Shown: positions 1-14,700, counted from the first letter of the stretch. The stretch: DNA of 64,000 bases from Mytilus galloprovincialis (GCF_965363235.1 NC_134846.1:58703121-58767120), one strand, 5' to 3'. Notes: a model not told the origin generated them from the sequence alone. Numbers and translations: made by a program.

Positions 1-2735
1 TGTGTATGATTTATATATAAAAATAGTGTGCATACAGTGTTCCACAGACTAGCATATTATAAACAACCTGTTCTGCCTCAAGGAAAATTAGAAGGGGTAA
101 AATATATCAACTAATGTTACAATTTGGTTAATCAGAACAAATATAAAACAGTTAATAAAGTTTTAGGGTAATTTGAAGTTACAAAATCCCTGACTTCAAT
201 TTATAAATTGCCAAAATTAAAAGCTCAAATACATCAAACGAATGGAAAACAGAACGATGTCATATTTCTGACTTGATACAGGAATTTCCTCATGTAAAAC
301 AGGTTGGATTAAACTTGGTTTCATAGATAGCTAAACCTCTCACTTACATGACAACAGAGTAGAATTCCATTATTTTGACAACAATGTGTTAGCAATACAA
401 ACAGACATAATAGGTGAAAATGTCGAAAAAGGGTACAGCAGTTAACATTTTATAAGAGTCTTACTCACTATAAAACAAGCAAATACATCAACTAAGAAAA
501 ACAAAATGATATAAAGACACTCTTTAGATACCGCACATAAGCAAAAATAAGAGACAAGAAAACAAAGAAATGACCATAGCACAATAACAAAATGGCGAGA
601 TGTATAAAACCAAAACCACGTCAAAACCGCAATTAAAGCGATATTTTTCTTTAAATGTCCTGTACCAAGTCAGGGGTATGGCAGTTGTTAACAAAAAGTC
701 TGTTTCTACATGAATGTATGTTGGACTTTTTTTAGAAGCAGTTCAGTATTTTTGTTGTTCCATTGTTTTCCTTGGTTTTGGTTTGTGACTCAAATTTGTT
801 TTCGCTTAATTGTTTTCTCTTAATCGATTTATGATTAATTAGCAACGTTAACTACTGTTGTCATCAAACCTAACCACAGGGCGATCTAGATTTGGAAGAC
901 TTTTTTGCATTTGATCAATGGTAATTTTTTGCCAATGATAACAATGTGGTCTTAAGCTGGTTTTAGATAAGCTCACTACATTTACATCACTGCAGGCTGG
1001 ACTAATTTCTAAATCCTTAGACGTCCTCATTGCAACCATATGGCATTGCAGTACCTTATTTCTTTAAAACGAAGACAAGTTATCTTAAATTGATTGTTGC
1101 TCCTTTACGAGTCCTAAAACAATATTTACCGTTTCCAAAAAATACTTCAATAATGAATATAAAATAAAAAGCTGTGACATTTAAACCTTGCTATTCGAAA
1201 AAAAACCGGACAACTCAATTGCAAAAAACAAAAGTATATAAAAAGACAAACAATTCAATTCATGGAAGAGTTAAAAAAAAAATGAGCAATACGAACACCA
1301 CCGAAACTGTTTATGATATCAGGTGCTCCTACGGGATCGGAAAAAAAAGCTGGTTCCAGAATAGTTCAAGAAAGCTAATCAGTAGAACCAAAATTAACAT
1401 TCGCATATTCACCATTTACTTAAGAATGCCAACATTGCTATCCTTGTCGTTGTTAAAAACACAAAACGCTTGTAGTGTTACCATTAATGAGTTTTAGAGC
1501 GAATCTTATGGGTGGGTTTTTTTTCAGAACTTATATGCTTTCAGAAGAAAGGTTTTGTAAACAGTTACTATGAAATTTCCATATATTTGAAAAAAAGCTT
1601 ATCCATGACTTTTTCTGTTGTCTGCCTTCTAGAAGGAAGATAGAAAACGGAATGGCTTACAACTTGAAAACGATCTTTCTAGTCGATCAAAAAAGGTTGA
1701 CAATATTTTCTTGATGTGAATAAGTTTCATATTCGCAGAAATCACATCGGGCCACCAGGAGTATGTATTACTAAGTTTAAATGCACACGTTTTCGAACAT
1801 ACCGCAGTAATTCTTTCAATATTTGAAAAACATATTTTTATTAATGGTATTGACTTTGCTTATATTTTTAGGAATCATTTCAATGTCATTAATATGAATG
1901 ATTTATTTAACAGCGTTCCTATTACAAATATTGGTTCATTCTTGAAGGAAGGGATACAGTATAAAATATGAAAATGTTGTATAAGTTTAAAATGATTTTA
2001 ATTTTTTATCTTTATAGTGTTGAATTTTATTTGTAAATAAACAAATATATTTCAATCGGTTGATTTATCGTTGATTTATGTGAATTAGAATGAAATGGTT
2101 TTCTTCTGAATTGTCTGCCCATAGATGGCGTTTAGGTTAAGCCTTTTGTGTGATTTGGTGGGTAAATCATTCGGCACGACAGGGTCTACTCCATAGGTCA
2201 CGTTAATTTGTACATCCATGCTATTTGATATTTTGTATCATGCATTAAAAGATTGATTGATGTACAAATCATTGTCCTTATTGAAATATATATATGATGA
2301 CATTTCGATTTTAATCGTAATTTTTATATGATAAATTTAATAAATGGTTGTTTATTAAACCAGCCCTCGGCTCTGTCGTGTGGTATAGCACTTTACTCTT
2401 TTTTGTTATTTATTAGTATGTGATTATTATCAGTGGTTGTGATTTATGGGTGTTAACAGAAGAAGAATTTTCTTCAATTATAGTTTATTAAAGGACCTTT
2501 TGTCTGAATTTAAAAATATACTGTAAATTGTAAATATATTTGAATAAGCTCTTGCCGCGATATAGCTTTTTTGTGCTCATGCAGTCTAAAGCAAACACCA
2601 ATCAGCTAATCAATCAATATTTGAAATTCCTCTAAAAGTAGATTTTGGTAATAAAAGAATTTTTTTATGTTCCATCCGTTGTGTTGTACCAAACAATGAT
2701 TTGTATCGATTCACGTAAAAAAACAAATGTATTAC
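1..2735. other. Gene A 3' intron and repeats, no exon found
   Basis: Searched on the minus strand for the missing exons 9 (EFxYSxAP) and 10; neither is present. Contains a family 4 repeat (170-300), family 5-like sequence near 1315-1360 and unclassified AT-rich DNA. Confidence 0.6.
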
Positions 2736-5700
2736 CTGAAACAATTGCGAATACTTCACTAGCACCTATCAATGTAAACTGGGGAATTTGAGCACATACG
2801 GAAACTGACGACGCAGTGTAGGTATGGTTCAAAATTGTTTGGTGAACAGAAAGATCGTCTTTACGATATCTTTCAATAACACCTGCTGCTACTACCGATA
2901 ATACTGCAAATGTCATTCCTAAACCTGAAATTAAATAGTTCGTCAACTATAAATTTATGCAAATGTTAGATTTATTTATGTTTTAGTGGCTACAAATGTG
3001 TCATATTCCCTCATAAAGAACGATTAACCCCATTTAACATAAATCATTAACCTAAATGGCAGATGGTATGCTTTGTTTTTGCCCCTTTGTGATGATTTCC
3101 ATCCATTGTATGTCAATACTATCTTTCAAAAGTTTGTATAGAGAGTTCCTTGCAATGACTTACAGTTTTGGTTTATCAATCGCAGCAAACACTGCCTGTT
3201 TAAGCTTGATCCAATTGATTAAATCCATTTACTTAAAAAAAAAAAGCCTGTACATAGTCAAGACAGTTGTTTTGCAGCCCTTTTGGTCAAACATTCAGGC
3301 GTTTTTATGGAATTCCAATTTTCGAATTTACCTTGAAGGTCTTATTGTTGTAAATATTTTTTTATTCTACAAACTTAATTTGAAATTATAATGAAAAATT
3401 AAATGCGATTACGACAAAAGTTATTACCCATTCTCTGTAAAAGTGATGGTGGTCGATTTATCCTTTTCAGAAGAGGATATATGAAGATTTCCATTAAAGG
3501 TACCAATATTAAAATGGTGATGTTGTCAAAACTTCTAAGAACTGCAACAGGAACTTTTTTCGACAATATACGGATATCAAGTCTTTCACTTTGTAGAAAA
3601 AAAGTTGAATATATCTGAGAACATATTAAAAAACATGATGAAAACATTTGAGGCCTTTTATAGCTGACAATGCGGTATGGGCTTTGCTCATTGCTAAAGG
3701 CCGTACGGTGACCTAAACTTGTTAATTTCTGTGTCATTGTTCTCGTGTGAAGAGTTGTCAAAATTGGCAATCATGCCACGTCTTCTTTTTTATAATTAAA
3801 GTATACTATTAGAAACATTTTCGTTTTTTCTTAAAATTTCAAAAAGTGGAGGTCTGTCATTGTTAATTTACAGTCAGTAAAGAATTATATTGCTGATCAT
3901 GAGGAACACAAAAGTGAAAGATAGATGGAAATTATTGATGACAGCTTCGGGGTAGAAATCTGGGAAAAAGTAAAATTACAAAAATACTGAACTCTGAGGA
4001 AAATTCAATCAAAAAGTCCCTAATCACATGGCAAAATCAAATGACAAAATACATCAAACGAATGGACAACAACTGTCATATTCCTGACTTGGTACAGGCA
4101 TTTTCAAATGTAGAAAATGGTGGATTGAACCTGAGTACCAGACAACAATCAATAAACTAAGTATAGGATTACAAGAGATCCGCTTTCAATAGTGATTTTT
4201 TATGTTTAATTGCATCCTATACATTGTACTATAAAAATAAAACAAAAAAAATAGTGAACAACGCCAATCCCTAATTCGATTATTTTCAATATCTTGATGC
4301 AATTGTTTTTATATTCATTGGTTATACTAAAATATTTTCAACCATATTAGAAAAATAATTTATCACGACTGCTATGTTTGTTTCTGTGTAATCGATTATC
4401 TAGATTTTGGACATCAGTAAACTTATTGGAGTGTTATAGCGTTAACCGAAGTACATTTTGTATCAAGCGCAGAAGCGATTCATTCTAACAATATACGCAC
4501 GGTCAACGCTTTTACAACCCTATAGAATTACCAAAAGAAGTATTCAATACTTATAATGATATTTTTAGAGGACCATGAAAACACGATCTTTATCAAGTTT
4601 TTCTTTTATTTATCTGTTAATTTTATTGTGGAAGCTCGTTTCATCATAAATGTTACATTTCATTTGGGAATGAAGGTTGATTTCAGAATGTGGCGAGATT
4701 GCTGTTGGCCAATTGAAATTACGTATTGTAAAGTCATTATGCAGACATTCATTTGTAAGATTCTTTATTTTTAGGTACACTAACTTTCTATTACCACTGT
4801 TTTTTTTGGGTTTGGTATTTATTTTATAAAATCTGGATACATATTAATGATTAAAAATAAATAGAAAATCAAAGACTATGCAAAACGGACATCACCACCA
4901 AGAAATGCGGTTAATCTCACGTGCTCCGAGAGATTCGGCAGATCCTGCTCCACTAGTGGCACCGGTAATGGTGTTTTCGGTAAGAATTAATTCGGTGATG
5001 TCACATTTAAGGAAAAGAGGACAATTTATGGTTACGACAGTTTGTCATCATATACAGCCCTTGGATGGTGTAAATTTCCAAAAACAACGTGTATGGTGAA
5101 ATTGTGTATACCATAATGTGCAATGGTAGAAGGTGCATGCTGCTATGGTGTATAGTATAAGGGGAATGATGTTATGGCGTACGAGAAATTTTAGTTTTGT
5201 ACATTAATTTACAATATTGTGATCAGAATTCGTTTCTTTAAATAAGTAAATAATTTTCTTGTCGCACGCTTTCTTTGAAATTAAATTGCATTATGGGAAA
5301 TTTTGGATGGTGTAGATGGAATTTGTAAGGTGAATGTGCAAAGGTATTACGTGAATGGTGTAATGGCACAGGGTGTATGGTTTATTAATGTAATGTTAAT
5401 TGTCTTAATGTTGTATGTTGTTAGTTGAAAGTTTACACCATCCAAGGACTGTAAAAGTGCGTTTTTACAAATGTACATATATAAATATTTTATATATGTA
5501 TTTAAGAAGTTAGACTGTAAAGTACCTGAGCATATATTCCAAAATATACAACTACGAATCCAAATATCGGTAAGAGTTTACAAAATGTGCGAACACGGTT
5601 AACAGAAACGTCACAATAGTGTCTTCCTTGATTTTCATTCGAAACTTGACCAATGCCTCTACATTTGCTAGCCCAACAAATTCCAAAAATTTCTTTAATC

Positions 5701-8700
5701 GGACTACCTGTAATATAAAAAGAAACTCCAATCAATTGGTTCTTAAAGAGATTTTTTAGTATGAATTGAACTTTACAATTTTGAACCTTCGGTTCAGTAG
5801 CTTCGATTGAAGCAGCAGGAATATATTAAGGACAACATCATAGAAATCGCAAGTCTTGAAATATCGGCTCAACTCGGATATAACTATTCGAAATTGAAGA
5901 GGTTCAAAATCGGAATGAAATTCCTCACTTTTAAACTAATATTAATGCTGAAATCTAGTTCAGATCGCAACGATATTTTCATTCAAAACTTCAAAAAATT
6001 CAGTTACACGACAAAACCTTTATAGTGAAACGTATGGTTAATGCCAGATTCTTTGTATATTTTATACCAAGCTTTTAACAACTAGGAAAGAGTAATTAAA
6101 CGTATGTTTCAGTATGTGATTTGGAACATCATTATTTTATATTCACATTCGAAACAAGACCAAAATAAAATTTCTGCACATGTTTATTCTGGACATTTTA
6201 CAAGATCGACTTTCCTAAACACATCAATATAAGAGGTGTTAGCGTGGTTTGTTGTAAGCATTCTGAGCATTCTGTGACCATACAAGCGATTTAATTCTCC
6301 AATTTTTAATGACCTTTCATGTATCTTTAGTAGGTCAACATATCGAACCGAAAAGAGACCGGATTGAGATCGCTTCTCGACCTTGTACAAAGCAGCGTCT
6401 ATATTTATATCACAATAATTTGTATCCTCCCGATAGTATGTGATTTGCAACTGGACGTTAGGCGCCAATATATGAGTATAACCATCATCTGTTTTCTTAA
6501 AATTGTCTTCAAAGTTTTAAGGGGATGCTTTAAAAATATGGATACAAGAAAAAAAAACTGCATTTACCTTCTTCTTGAGACGTTGTATATCTATTTTTAC
6601 CAATCCGAAAAATTATCTGTCCCACTATCATAACTACCACTGCTAAAAGGTAACCATAATCAAAATGGCCTACGTTCTGTTGAACATATGCTACTACTGT
6701 ATTAGCTATTACTGCACCAAAGTTAATAAACCAATAAAACCTAAATCAAAATGAAAATGTGTTTTTATGAAATTTCTAGTGAAAACTTTTAAGCTTAATG
6801 TTTTAATACATGGTATTTTTCTTTTAAAAACTTTGTCCGTATGTTTTATTCAATACACTTTTAAAAGTTCTAGAATTGATTGCATTGTAATGGAATAATC
6901 ATGACTCTCTGAATATGATTCAACGATTAACATTAATCGGTTAATGAGGAGTTTGCGGAAATCACAAAACCCAACTGTTTATGCTAAGGAAAATCTAGAG
7001 ATTAATACTGATTAATTCTAAGCTGGAATTAGCACACAATTCAGTGTACTATTAACATTATAACCGCTTTTGTACGTATTTTGGTTTCTTTTCAAAGCTT
7101 AATCACTAAATAAGCTATATTATGAAGTTTCAATATCAATATTAGTACTTACCAGCTAAAAAAAGACTGTACTGCTAGTTTACCCAAACATTCTACCTGC
7201 TGAGCGCCTAATGGCCCAATGTTAGATTTTATACCTCCGGATCCTATTGTTATGAGAACAAGTGAGCTGTAAAAAAGCGCTCGTTTGGAATCCTAAAAAT
7301 CATTAAAAAAAAACATTAATTACAATGATGCTGACATGACATATTATTTATTTGTTCTACCCCAAGGCATAGTTAGCCTTAACGATTCTTGTTGAGAGGG
7401 GTGATTGCTTTGCAACTTTGTAACTTGATATAATATAAATACTGATTAGTGTTATATAGGCATGGTTACTAGTGTAACGGCGAGATATTTACATAATATT
7501 ACCATAAACACCTCTCATATCGTGAATTTTTAAATATTCCGTGTGAAATAATTACTGTTATTGAAATATCGTATGGAGAACACAGTAGAAAATTAAGAAT
7601 AAGTTATATACATACAGAAAATTTACAAAAATAGATAAAACATAAAAAAAAAAATTTGAAAAATAGGGGTCCATACTCCTAGTCTGTAAATTTTGTGCTT
7701 AACTCACAATATGACTGAAATCATGAACAGTATATGGATGGTAGGAAGTTGCGATGTTTTAACTTTTTAATACTTTTACATATTATGTTAAAAAAGAATA
7801 TGATATAGACTTTCAATATACTTCCAATGATAACACGAATAAAATTATCAAGAATATGAAACCAACAAAACTTATCGCCCTTAAATCCCTATTTTTCACC
7901 TAGTTGAAAATAAGTTTTAATTTCAGGAATTTTTTTTATTGAAAACAAGATGTAATAGATATGAAATTGGCATAACTTTGCCTCCTCTTAAAGCCTATAG
8001 TTTAATTTTTTTGATTATGTGGCATGCTTTTGCATCACTTTCGCTCGTCCTTCCGTTATTCCCGTCTGTACCAGAGTAAGATAGTTTATAGTGACGTCGT
8101 AACTTGAACTTCTCTAGCTAATTGGTATTCGATTTATTGTTTTGCACGATATGTTGATTATATTTTTATAGATCAACATCTTAATCGTTTCATCTCAGTT
8201 TTTCATTGTTAAAAAATATATTATGACGACAATATGCAAACGTATTCTACCATCATTATTTTCCCACTCTCTATAGTTAAGTTTTAAATATGAAAGTGTA
8301 ACTGTAGGAAGTGTATAAATATCGTATCACACTCGATTCAATTGTAGATTTTTATTTTTTATGATGTGAATTTTTATAGTTATATACCAAATTACTGTTT
8401 TAACATTGTTTTCGGGATTCACCAAACATAAACATTTAGTAGCGTAAAATTATTATATTCTCTGGCTAAAGGTTTTAGTAAAGGTAATAAATGATGAAGA
8501 TGACTGTGGTCACATCCACTTAAAACTTATTACAAACGCCTATTGCAGGGTTACGCGTTAAAACGATCTCCAAATTACGATTTTGACCATAATTTTTCGT
8601 TTGATGATGCAAGCAGGACATGGTTTCCGATCGACACATATTCTTGTGTATAACTCACCTTATAGTGATGCTGATCGCCATAAAATGATTTATAGTTTAT

Positions 8701-11700
8701 AGATGAGGCAAACAGTAGAATGAGACCTGTAAATACAGAACTTATGTGTTAATATTTTCATTTTTTACAAAACAGTTCAACTGGTAAATCTCAAAAACGC
8801 ATAATGAATTTAAATCCTGGTATCTATAATAAGTTTATTTGTACATCTACATTTTAAAATTTCTTCTTTTTATTGGCACACGTTAAGAAAACTATACTGT
8901 ATAACACATATTCGTCATTTGCTGTAGTTATTCATCACAATGTGTTTATTTGATTAGGGATTGTTTGAAATATTGACAGATCCTTGAAAGTCATTCACAA
9001 CTGGTATACACGTCTTCCTCCTATTCCCACTTTTTAAAAATACTATTCCTTCTATTCCCACTTGCAAATAACAAAAGATGTTTTGATAAATAATTTGTTT
9101 TTATAACAATCAGAGTTAATTAGAATTTCACCTAAGATTTACCTGTATTTTTTTTAAAGCATAACATATTTGGTACACTGTTTAGGTATAATACCTTGTT
9201 TATTTGTAAAATGTTTCTTTTTTCATCAAATTGATACTTAAAAATAGAGAAAAATTATGATAAATAGATTGGAGTTAGATTTATTTTTAAACTTTTGAAT
9301 TTGTACTTAAAAATGAAGAAAAATTATGATAGATTGGAGTCAGATTTATTTTTAAATCTTTGAATTTGTAACTTTAAAAAATTGTCTGCTTTACTAATAA
9401 ATCATGATATGAATAATATTATAACCAAGTATAATCTTATATGTAAAATTGAGAAAGGAAATGGTGAATATGTCAAAGCGACAACCACCCGACCATAGAG
9501 CAAACAACAGCCAAAGGCAACCAATGGGTCTTCAATGTAGCGAGAATTCCCGCACCGGTAGGTGTCCTTCAGCTGGCCCCTAAAATATGCATAATAGTAC
9601 AGTGATAATGGACGTCATACTAAACTCCGAATTATACACAAGAAACTAAAATTTAAAATCATACAAGACTAACAAAGGCCAGAGGCTCCTGACTTGGGAC
9701 AGGCGCAAAATTGCGGCGGGGTTAAACATGTTTATGAGATCTCAACCCTCCCCCTATACCTCTAGCCAATGAAGAAAAGTAAAAGAATAACAATACGCAC
9801 ATTAAAATTCAGTTCAAGAGAAGTCCGAGTCTGATGTCAAAAGATGTAACAAAAGAAAATAAATAAAATGACAATAATACATAAATAACAACAGACTACT
9901 AGCAGTTAACTGACATGCCAGCTCCAGACCTCAATTAAACTGATTGAAAGATTATGTCTTCATCATATGAATATCAGGTACAATCCCTCCCGTTAGGGGT
10001 TTAGTATCATACTATCATAAAATATATGAGAAGAACATAACCCGTGTCATGCCAACAACTGTTTTTTTAGAAATAAATGTGTTTAGTTCCGATGCAAAGA
10101 CCCTATCAGTGAATCAATGTTAAAGCCAAAATATGCAATCTTTAATGACCTGACAACAGTATCGTAACTATATCCCCTTTTAATAAGTCTATTTAAAGGT
10201 TTTGTTAGTTTCTGAGGAGAATACTGACATTTTTGTGCTTTATAAAGAATATTTCCATAAAATTTTGGATGTGAAATACCTGAACGTATAAGATGTCTGC
10301 ATGTTGAGTTATATTTACGAATTATTTCCTTATACCGGTGATAAAATTTAGTAAATGTTTTGACCAGTTTGTGATATCGAAAACCCTGGTGTAATAATTT
10401 TTCAGTAATACATAAATTTCTCTCGCTAAAATCTAATACATTGTTACATACACGAGCGAATCGTACAAGTTGAGATATATAAACACCATAAGATGGTGAC
10501 AAGGGAATGTCACCATCTAAAAATGGATAATTAACAATAGGAAATGAAAAATCATCTCTTTTATCATAAATTTTTGTATTAAGCTTCCCGTTTATGATAT
10601 AGATATCAAGATCGAGGAAAGGGCAGTGGTCATTGTTATCATTAGCTTTATTTAAAGTAAGTTCTACAGGATAAATTTCTTTAGTATACATACTGAAGTC
10701 GTCATTATTTAGAGCCAATATATTATCCAAATATCTAAAAGTATTGTTAAATTTTTGTATCAAATGTTGTTTTGATGGGTCTTTGCTAATTTTAGTCATA
10801 AATTGTAACTCATAACAATACAAAAACAGGTCCGCAATAAGTGGTGCACAGTTAGTCCCCATTGGAATTCCAATAACTTGACGATATACGGAATCTCCAA
10901 AGCGAACAAAAATGTTATCAAGTAAAAATTCAAGTGCATAAATAGTAGCAAAGCATGTCCAATTGACATAGTTCTTTTGTTTATTGCTACTAAAAAATGA
11001 TCTAAAAGAGTTTGAACATATGTACTCGCATTCCGACTTTTTAAATGCCCAGTTAATTAGGGATGTGAATTTTTTCTTAATAAGAATATGAGGCAAAGTG
11101 GTATATAGGGTAGAAAAATCAAAACTTTGAACAGATTCAAAATCACCAATATATGCATGCAATTTATCAAGTACTTCCAACGAGTTTTTGACACTCCAAA
11201 AGTAATTAATTCCACTATTTTCAAAGGCCTTATTTGAACAATTTATTATCAGGTTTTTTATTGTACCAAGTGTACTAGTAAGTAAAACAGACAATTTAGT
11301 AGTTGAACAATGGCTGGAAGATGAAATAAATCTATATTTGTAAGGTTTTTTGTGCAGCTTCGGAAGCCAGTACATAGTTGGGACTTTCATTGTGTTTGGT
11401 TCTGCTTGTAAAGAAGTAGTTAAAAGTTTATGTTTGTTACAGATGTCGTTTTCTGAAAATGAAGTCAGTTGGAATGTTGGTGAATTCGTGATTTCCTTTT
11501 GCAGAACCTCTATATAAAATTTACGTCAAACAATAATGATATTATTAGCAGCTTTATCAGCCGGGACAAAAACAAATTCCTTGGCTAGTTCTGTTAGTTT
11601 ATTTTTGATACGCGAAATAGGGTTTTTATAGTTTTTGTTGAGGGTAAAATGTTCTTTAAAATGTTGTATTCGAATATCAACTATCTTCATTACTGAATTA

Positions 11701-14700
11701 AAAAAAGAGTCCAAAGATTTTTTGTCAGCTTTTTCCCGTTTTACCCATTTCAAACAGTAGGCGCGGAGTGAGTCGTTGATGATATTACGACACTCATTCC
11801 AGTTAATAGTTGACGGGGGACGATATTTAGGTCCTTTACTGAGGAATGATTTTAACTCTCGGTCGCGAACGATGTTAGGGTCTCCTGTTATAACATGGGA
11901 AATTGGTCCATAGGTGTATTCTGAATTACTGCAATTACACGACATAGGTGTATTTTCAGTGATATTTACATCTTTACACAATTGGCTATAATTAAACACA
12001 TATTTTCGGGTAGATTTCTTGTAAATATAACAAATGAGAGGGAGTTCAGTATTATCAAAATATCCAGGAATTTGGTCTTTAACAGAATGGTCGTTAAAAA
12101 TACCGGCAATATTTACAAAATCAAAACCTTTATTGACATACTTTATTTTAGTAAAAAATTTTTTATGATCTTCAGGGCGATCAATTTTTGGAAACAGTTT
12201 AGAATAACAATATGCCATTATAATTTGGACAATTTCATACTTAGGACTGTAATATGAAATTGTGTTGCAATCCTCTAAAATTTTATTTAATTTATTTATA
12301 GGTAAAGAACAAAGCTTGGTTAACAGATAATGTCTGCCGTTGTTTTTTGAAATGGAAATTAGGTCCGAAATATTTGTATGGTTGGTCCGAAATTTTCTTT
12401 GATTGCGATTTTTTCTGCGTCCATGAGAACGATTTTTACGAACAGTTTTAGAAACTATATCCAAAATGTTAACAGAATCGGTTCTTGATATATTGCCAAT
12501 TCCCATGATATTATCATTAAGACCGAGAGGGTAGACTGTCTGTAATTTTTTAATCCAATTTAATTCATTTATTTTTCGTGATCGTACAAACTTGGAATGA
12601 GATTCACCAGGCTGCTTATTTACTCCTTCTAAAGGTTGAACTGTTAAATATTTAATAGGATGACTGTGCTTCTTAAGATGTTGATAAATGATACTTTTGA
12701 ATTTATTGGGTCTTTTAAAACGATACAGGTGTTCTTGCGTGCGTTTAGATAAATATCGCCCAGTTTCTCCTACGTACTGAATACCGCATCCCGGTTTGTT
12801 TCATGTGAGTAAATAAATAATACTGTTTGTTTTTCAAGTAATATCAGTTTCAAAATTTAGAGAAAATGTGCGACCATTAAATGTGGACCTTACTGTATTG
12901 TTGGTGGAAAGACGGGGACACGTAAGTCATTTTTTGGCATGACACTTATCGATAGAAGGGTAACCACGATTTTTATTGTTAAAAACGTTAGCTATGGTAG
13001 TATTTTTAGATAAGCGATTCTGAAGATTGAGACGTGTAGATACCCTTTGAACGAGTTTAGTATTTAATATTTTTCCATTTCTAAGCTTCATATTTGTTTT
13101 TTGGTATGTAGATTTATTACAAAGGAGCAAAGACTGGCGTCCAGAATATGAACCATCACACAGTAGATTAAATTGTGTAAAAATGATAAAACTGTTCGGC
13201 TCAAGACGTCAAATGCTTATTGTCATAAGTTACCCGACAAATTTAACAAAAGATAGGGTATATCAAGGTAGCGACTGACGTCTGACTAAATAGATGAATG
13301 GGGCTGAATATTAAAATACTACTTTTTGATAGATATTCCTAAAGTAATGAACATAGAGAAGTTCTCGCTCGGACACACACTCCATAATCTAGTATAATAT
13401 AAGAGCATAAACCTTAAGCACGGGGAGGCACTCTACTGTCTCCACACGGCACTAAAGACAAACTCTGTAAAAAATAAAATTGAGAAAGGAAATGGTGAAT
13501 ATGTCAAAGCGACAACCACCCGACCATAGAGCAAACAACAGCCGAAGGCAACCAATGGGTCTTCAATGTAGCGAGAATTCCCGCACCGGTAGGTGTCCTT
13601 CAGCTGGCCCCTAAAATATGCATAATAGTACAGTGATAATGGACGTCATACTAAACTCCGAATTATACACAAGAAACTAAAATTTAAAATCATACAAGAC
13701 TAACAAAGGCCAGAGGCTCCTGACTTGGGACAGGCGCAAAATTGCGGCGGGGTTAAACATGTTTATGAGATCTCAACCCTCCCCCTATACCTCTAGCCAA
13801 TGAAGAAAAGTAAAAGAATAACAATACGCACATTAAAATTCAGTTCAAGAGAAGTCCGAGTCTGATGTCAAAAGATGTAACAAAAGAAAATAAATAAAAT
13901 GACAATAATACATAAATAACAACAGACTACTAGCAGTTAACTGACATGCAAGCTCCAGACCTCAATTATATATCTTTATTCTCACAAACCAAATTACAGA
14001 AAGGTATAGAGATAAATTAAATTATACATATTTCAATACAATTACATAAATAAATAATGTATGAAAGTAGATAGAGGCATTCACAATTGTTCACCCAGAA
14101 AAGTTCAATTTGTTATTGATCTCCTTAATAAGTTTACAAAGTTCGTTCAGTTCTGTACATTTTGGGGAATTCATGATCATTAAGTCATAAAACTTCAATG
14201 TGTTTGTTCTATTTCTATAATAATAATTGTAAAATGCAATACATTGTTTTCTACAATTATCGAAAGCTGAACAATTAAAAATGTAATGGTATTCATCACC
14301 AATGGCATCTGAATTACACAATACACATTTTCTGTTTTCTCTTTCTATGTTTTGCCATCTTCCAGTTTCTATTGGAGATTTCATGTTCAAAGTTCCAAAT
14401 TTAAGAAATAAGGATTTCTGCCGGTCATCCAAAATAAATATTTCTCAAACTCCAAAGTAACTTTATATAAACGATAATTTCATGCTTTTGGTGATTCCTG
14501 TTGGCTTAAGATGTGGAATAAAAGTATACTTTAAAATATGATTACTTAGACCAATAATCATAAGATATAAAATAATGGGTGAAAACTGTTAACTTTACTT
14601 CATTATTTATCTTGTTTAAAAAAAAACCACCAGAATTTAAACAGATGCAAAAATAACTTATTACCTGTTCTAATAAAAAAAAACTGGTCAATTAACAGTT

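Larger units (their letters stand above)
9444..13968 (-). mobile_element. Naiad-type Penelope-like retroelement, nearly full length
   Basis: Element in intron 2 of gene A, same strand as the gene. Layout on the minus strand: pseudo-LTR (13968-13475), leader, one long frame (13091-10083) with N-terminal GIY-YIG endonuclease, CxC linker and C-terminal reverse transcriptase, 3' UTR with a SECIS-like fold, second pseudo-LTR (9937-9444). Canonical Penelope elements have the endonuclease after the RT; the permuted order plus CxC is the published mark of the Naiad clade. The two pseudo-LTRs differ at only two positions I could find, so insertion was recent. A fragment of a related copy is at 46570-48708. 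Confidence 0.88.

Noticed and set aside
2600..2640. Candidate exon 9 of gene A (TTTAGAGGAATTTC on the minus strand)
   Set aside because: Only LEF-like residues match; the YSxAP and following helix are absent, so it is chance intron sequence.
6184..6468. 94-codon minus-strand frame in gene A intron 5
   Set aside because: No splice sites in the right phase, no match to the paralogues, no recognised domain.
11526..12929. Reading the Naiad as three broken ORFs with nonsense mutations
   Set aside because: All four stops are TGA, the frame never shifts over 3 kb, each falls at a family cysteine position, and a SECIS-like fold follows.
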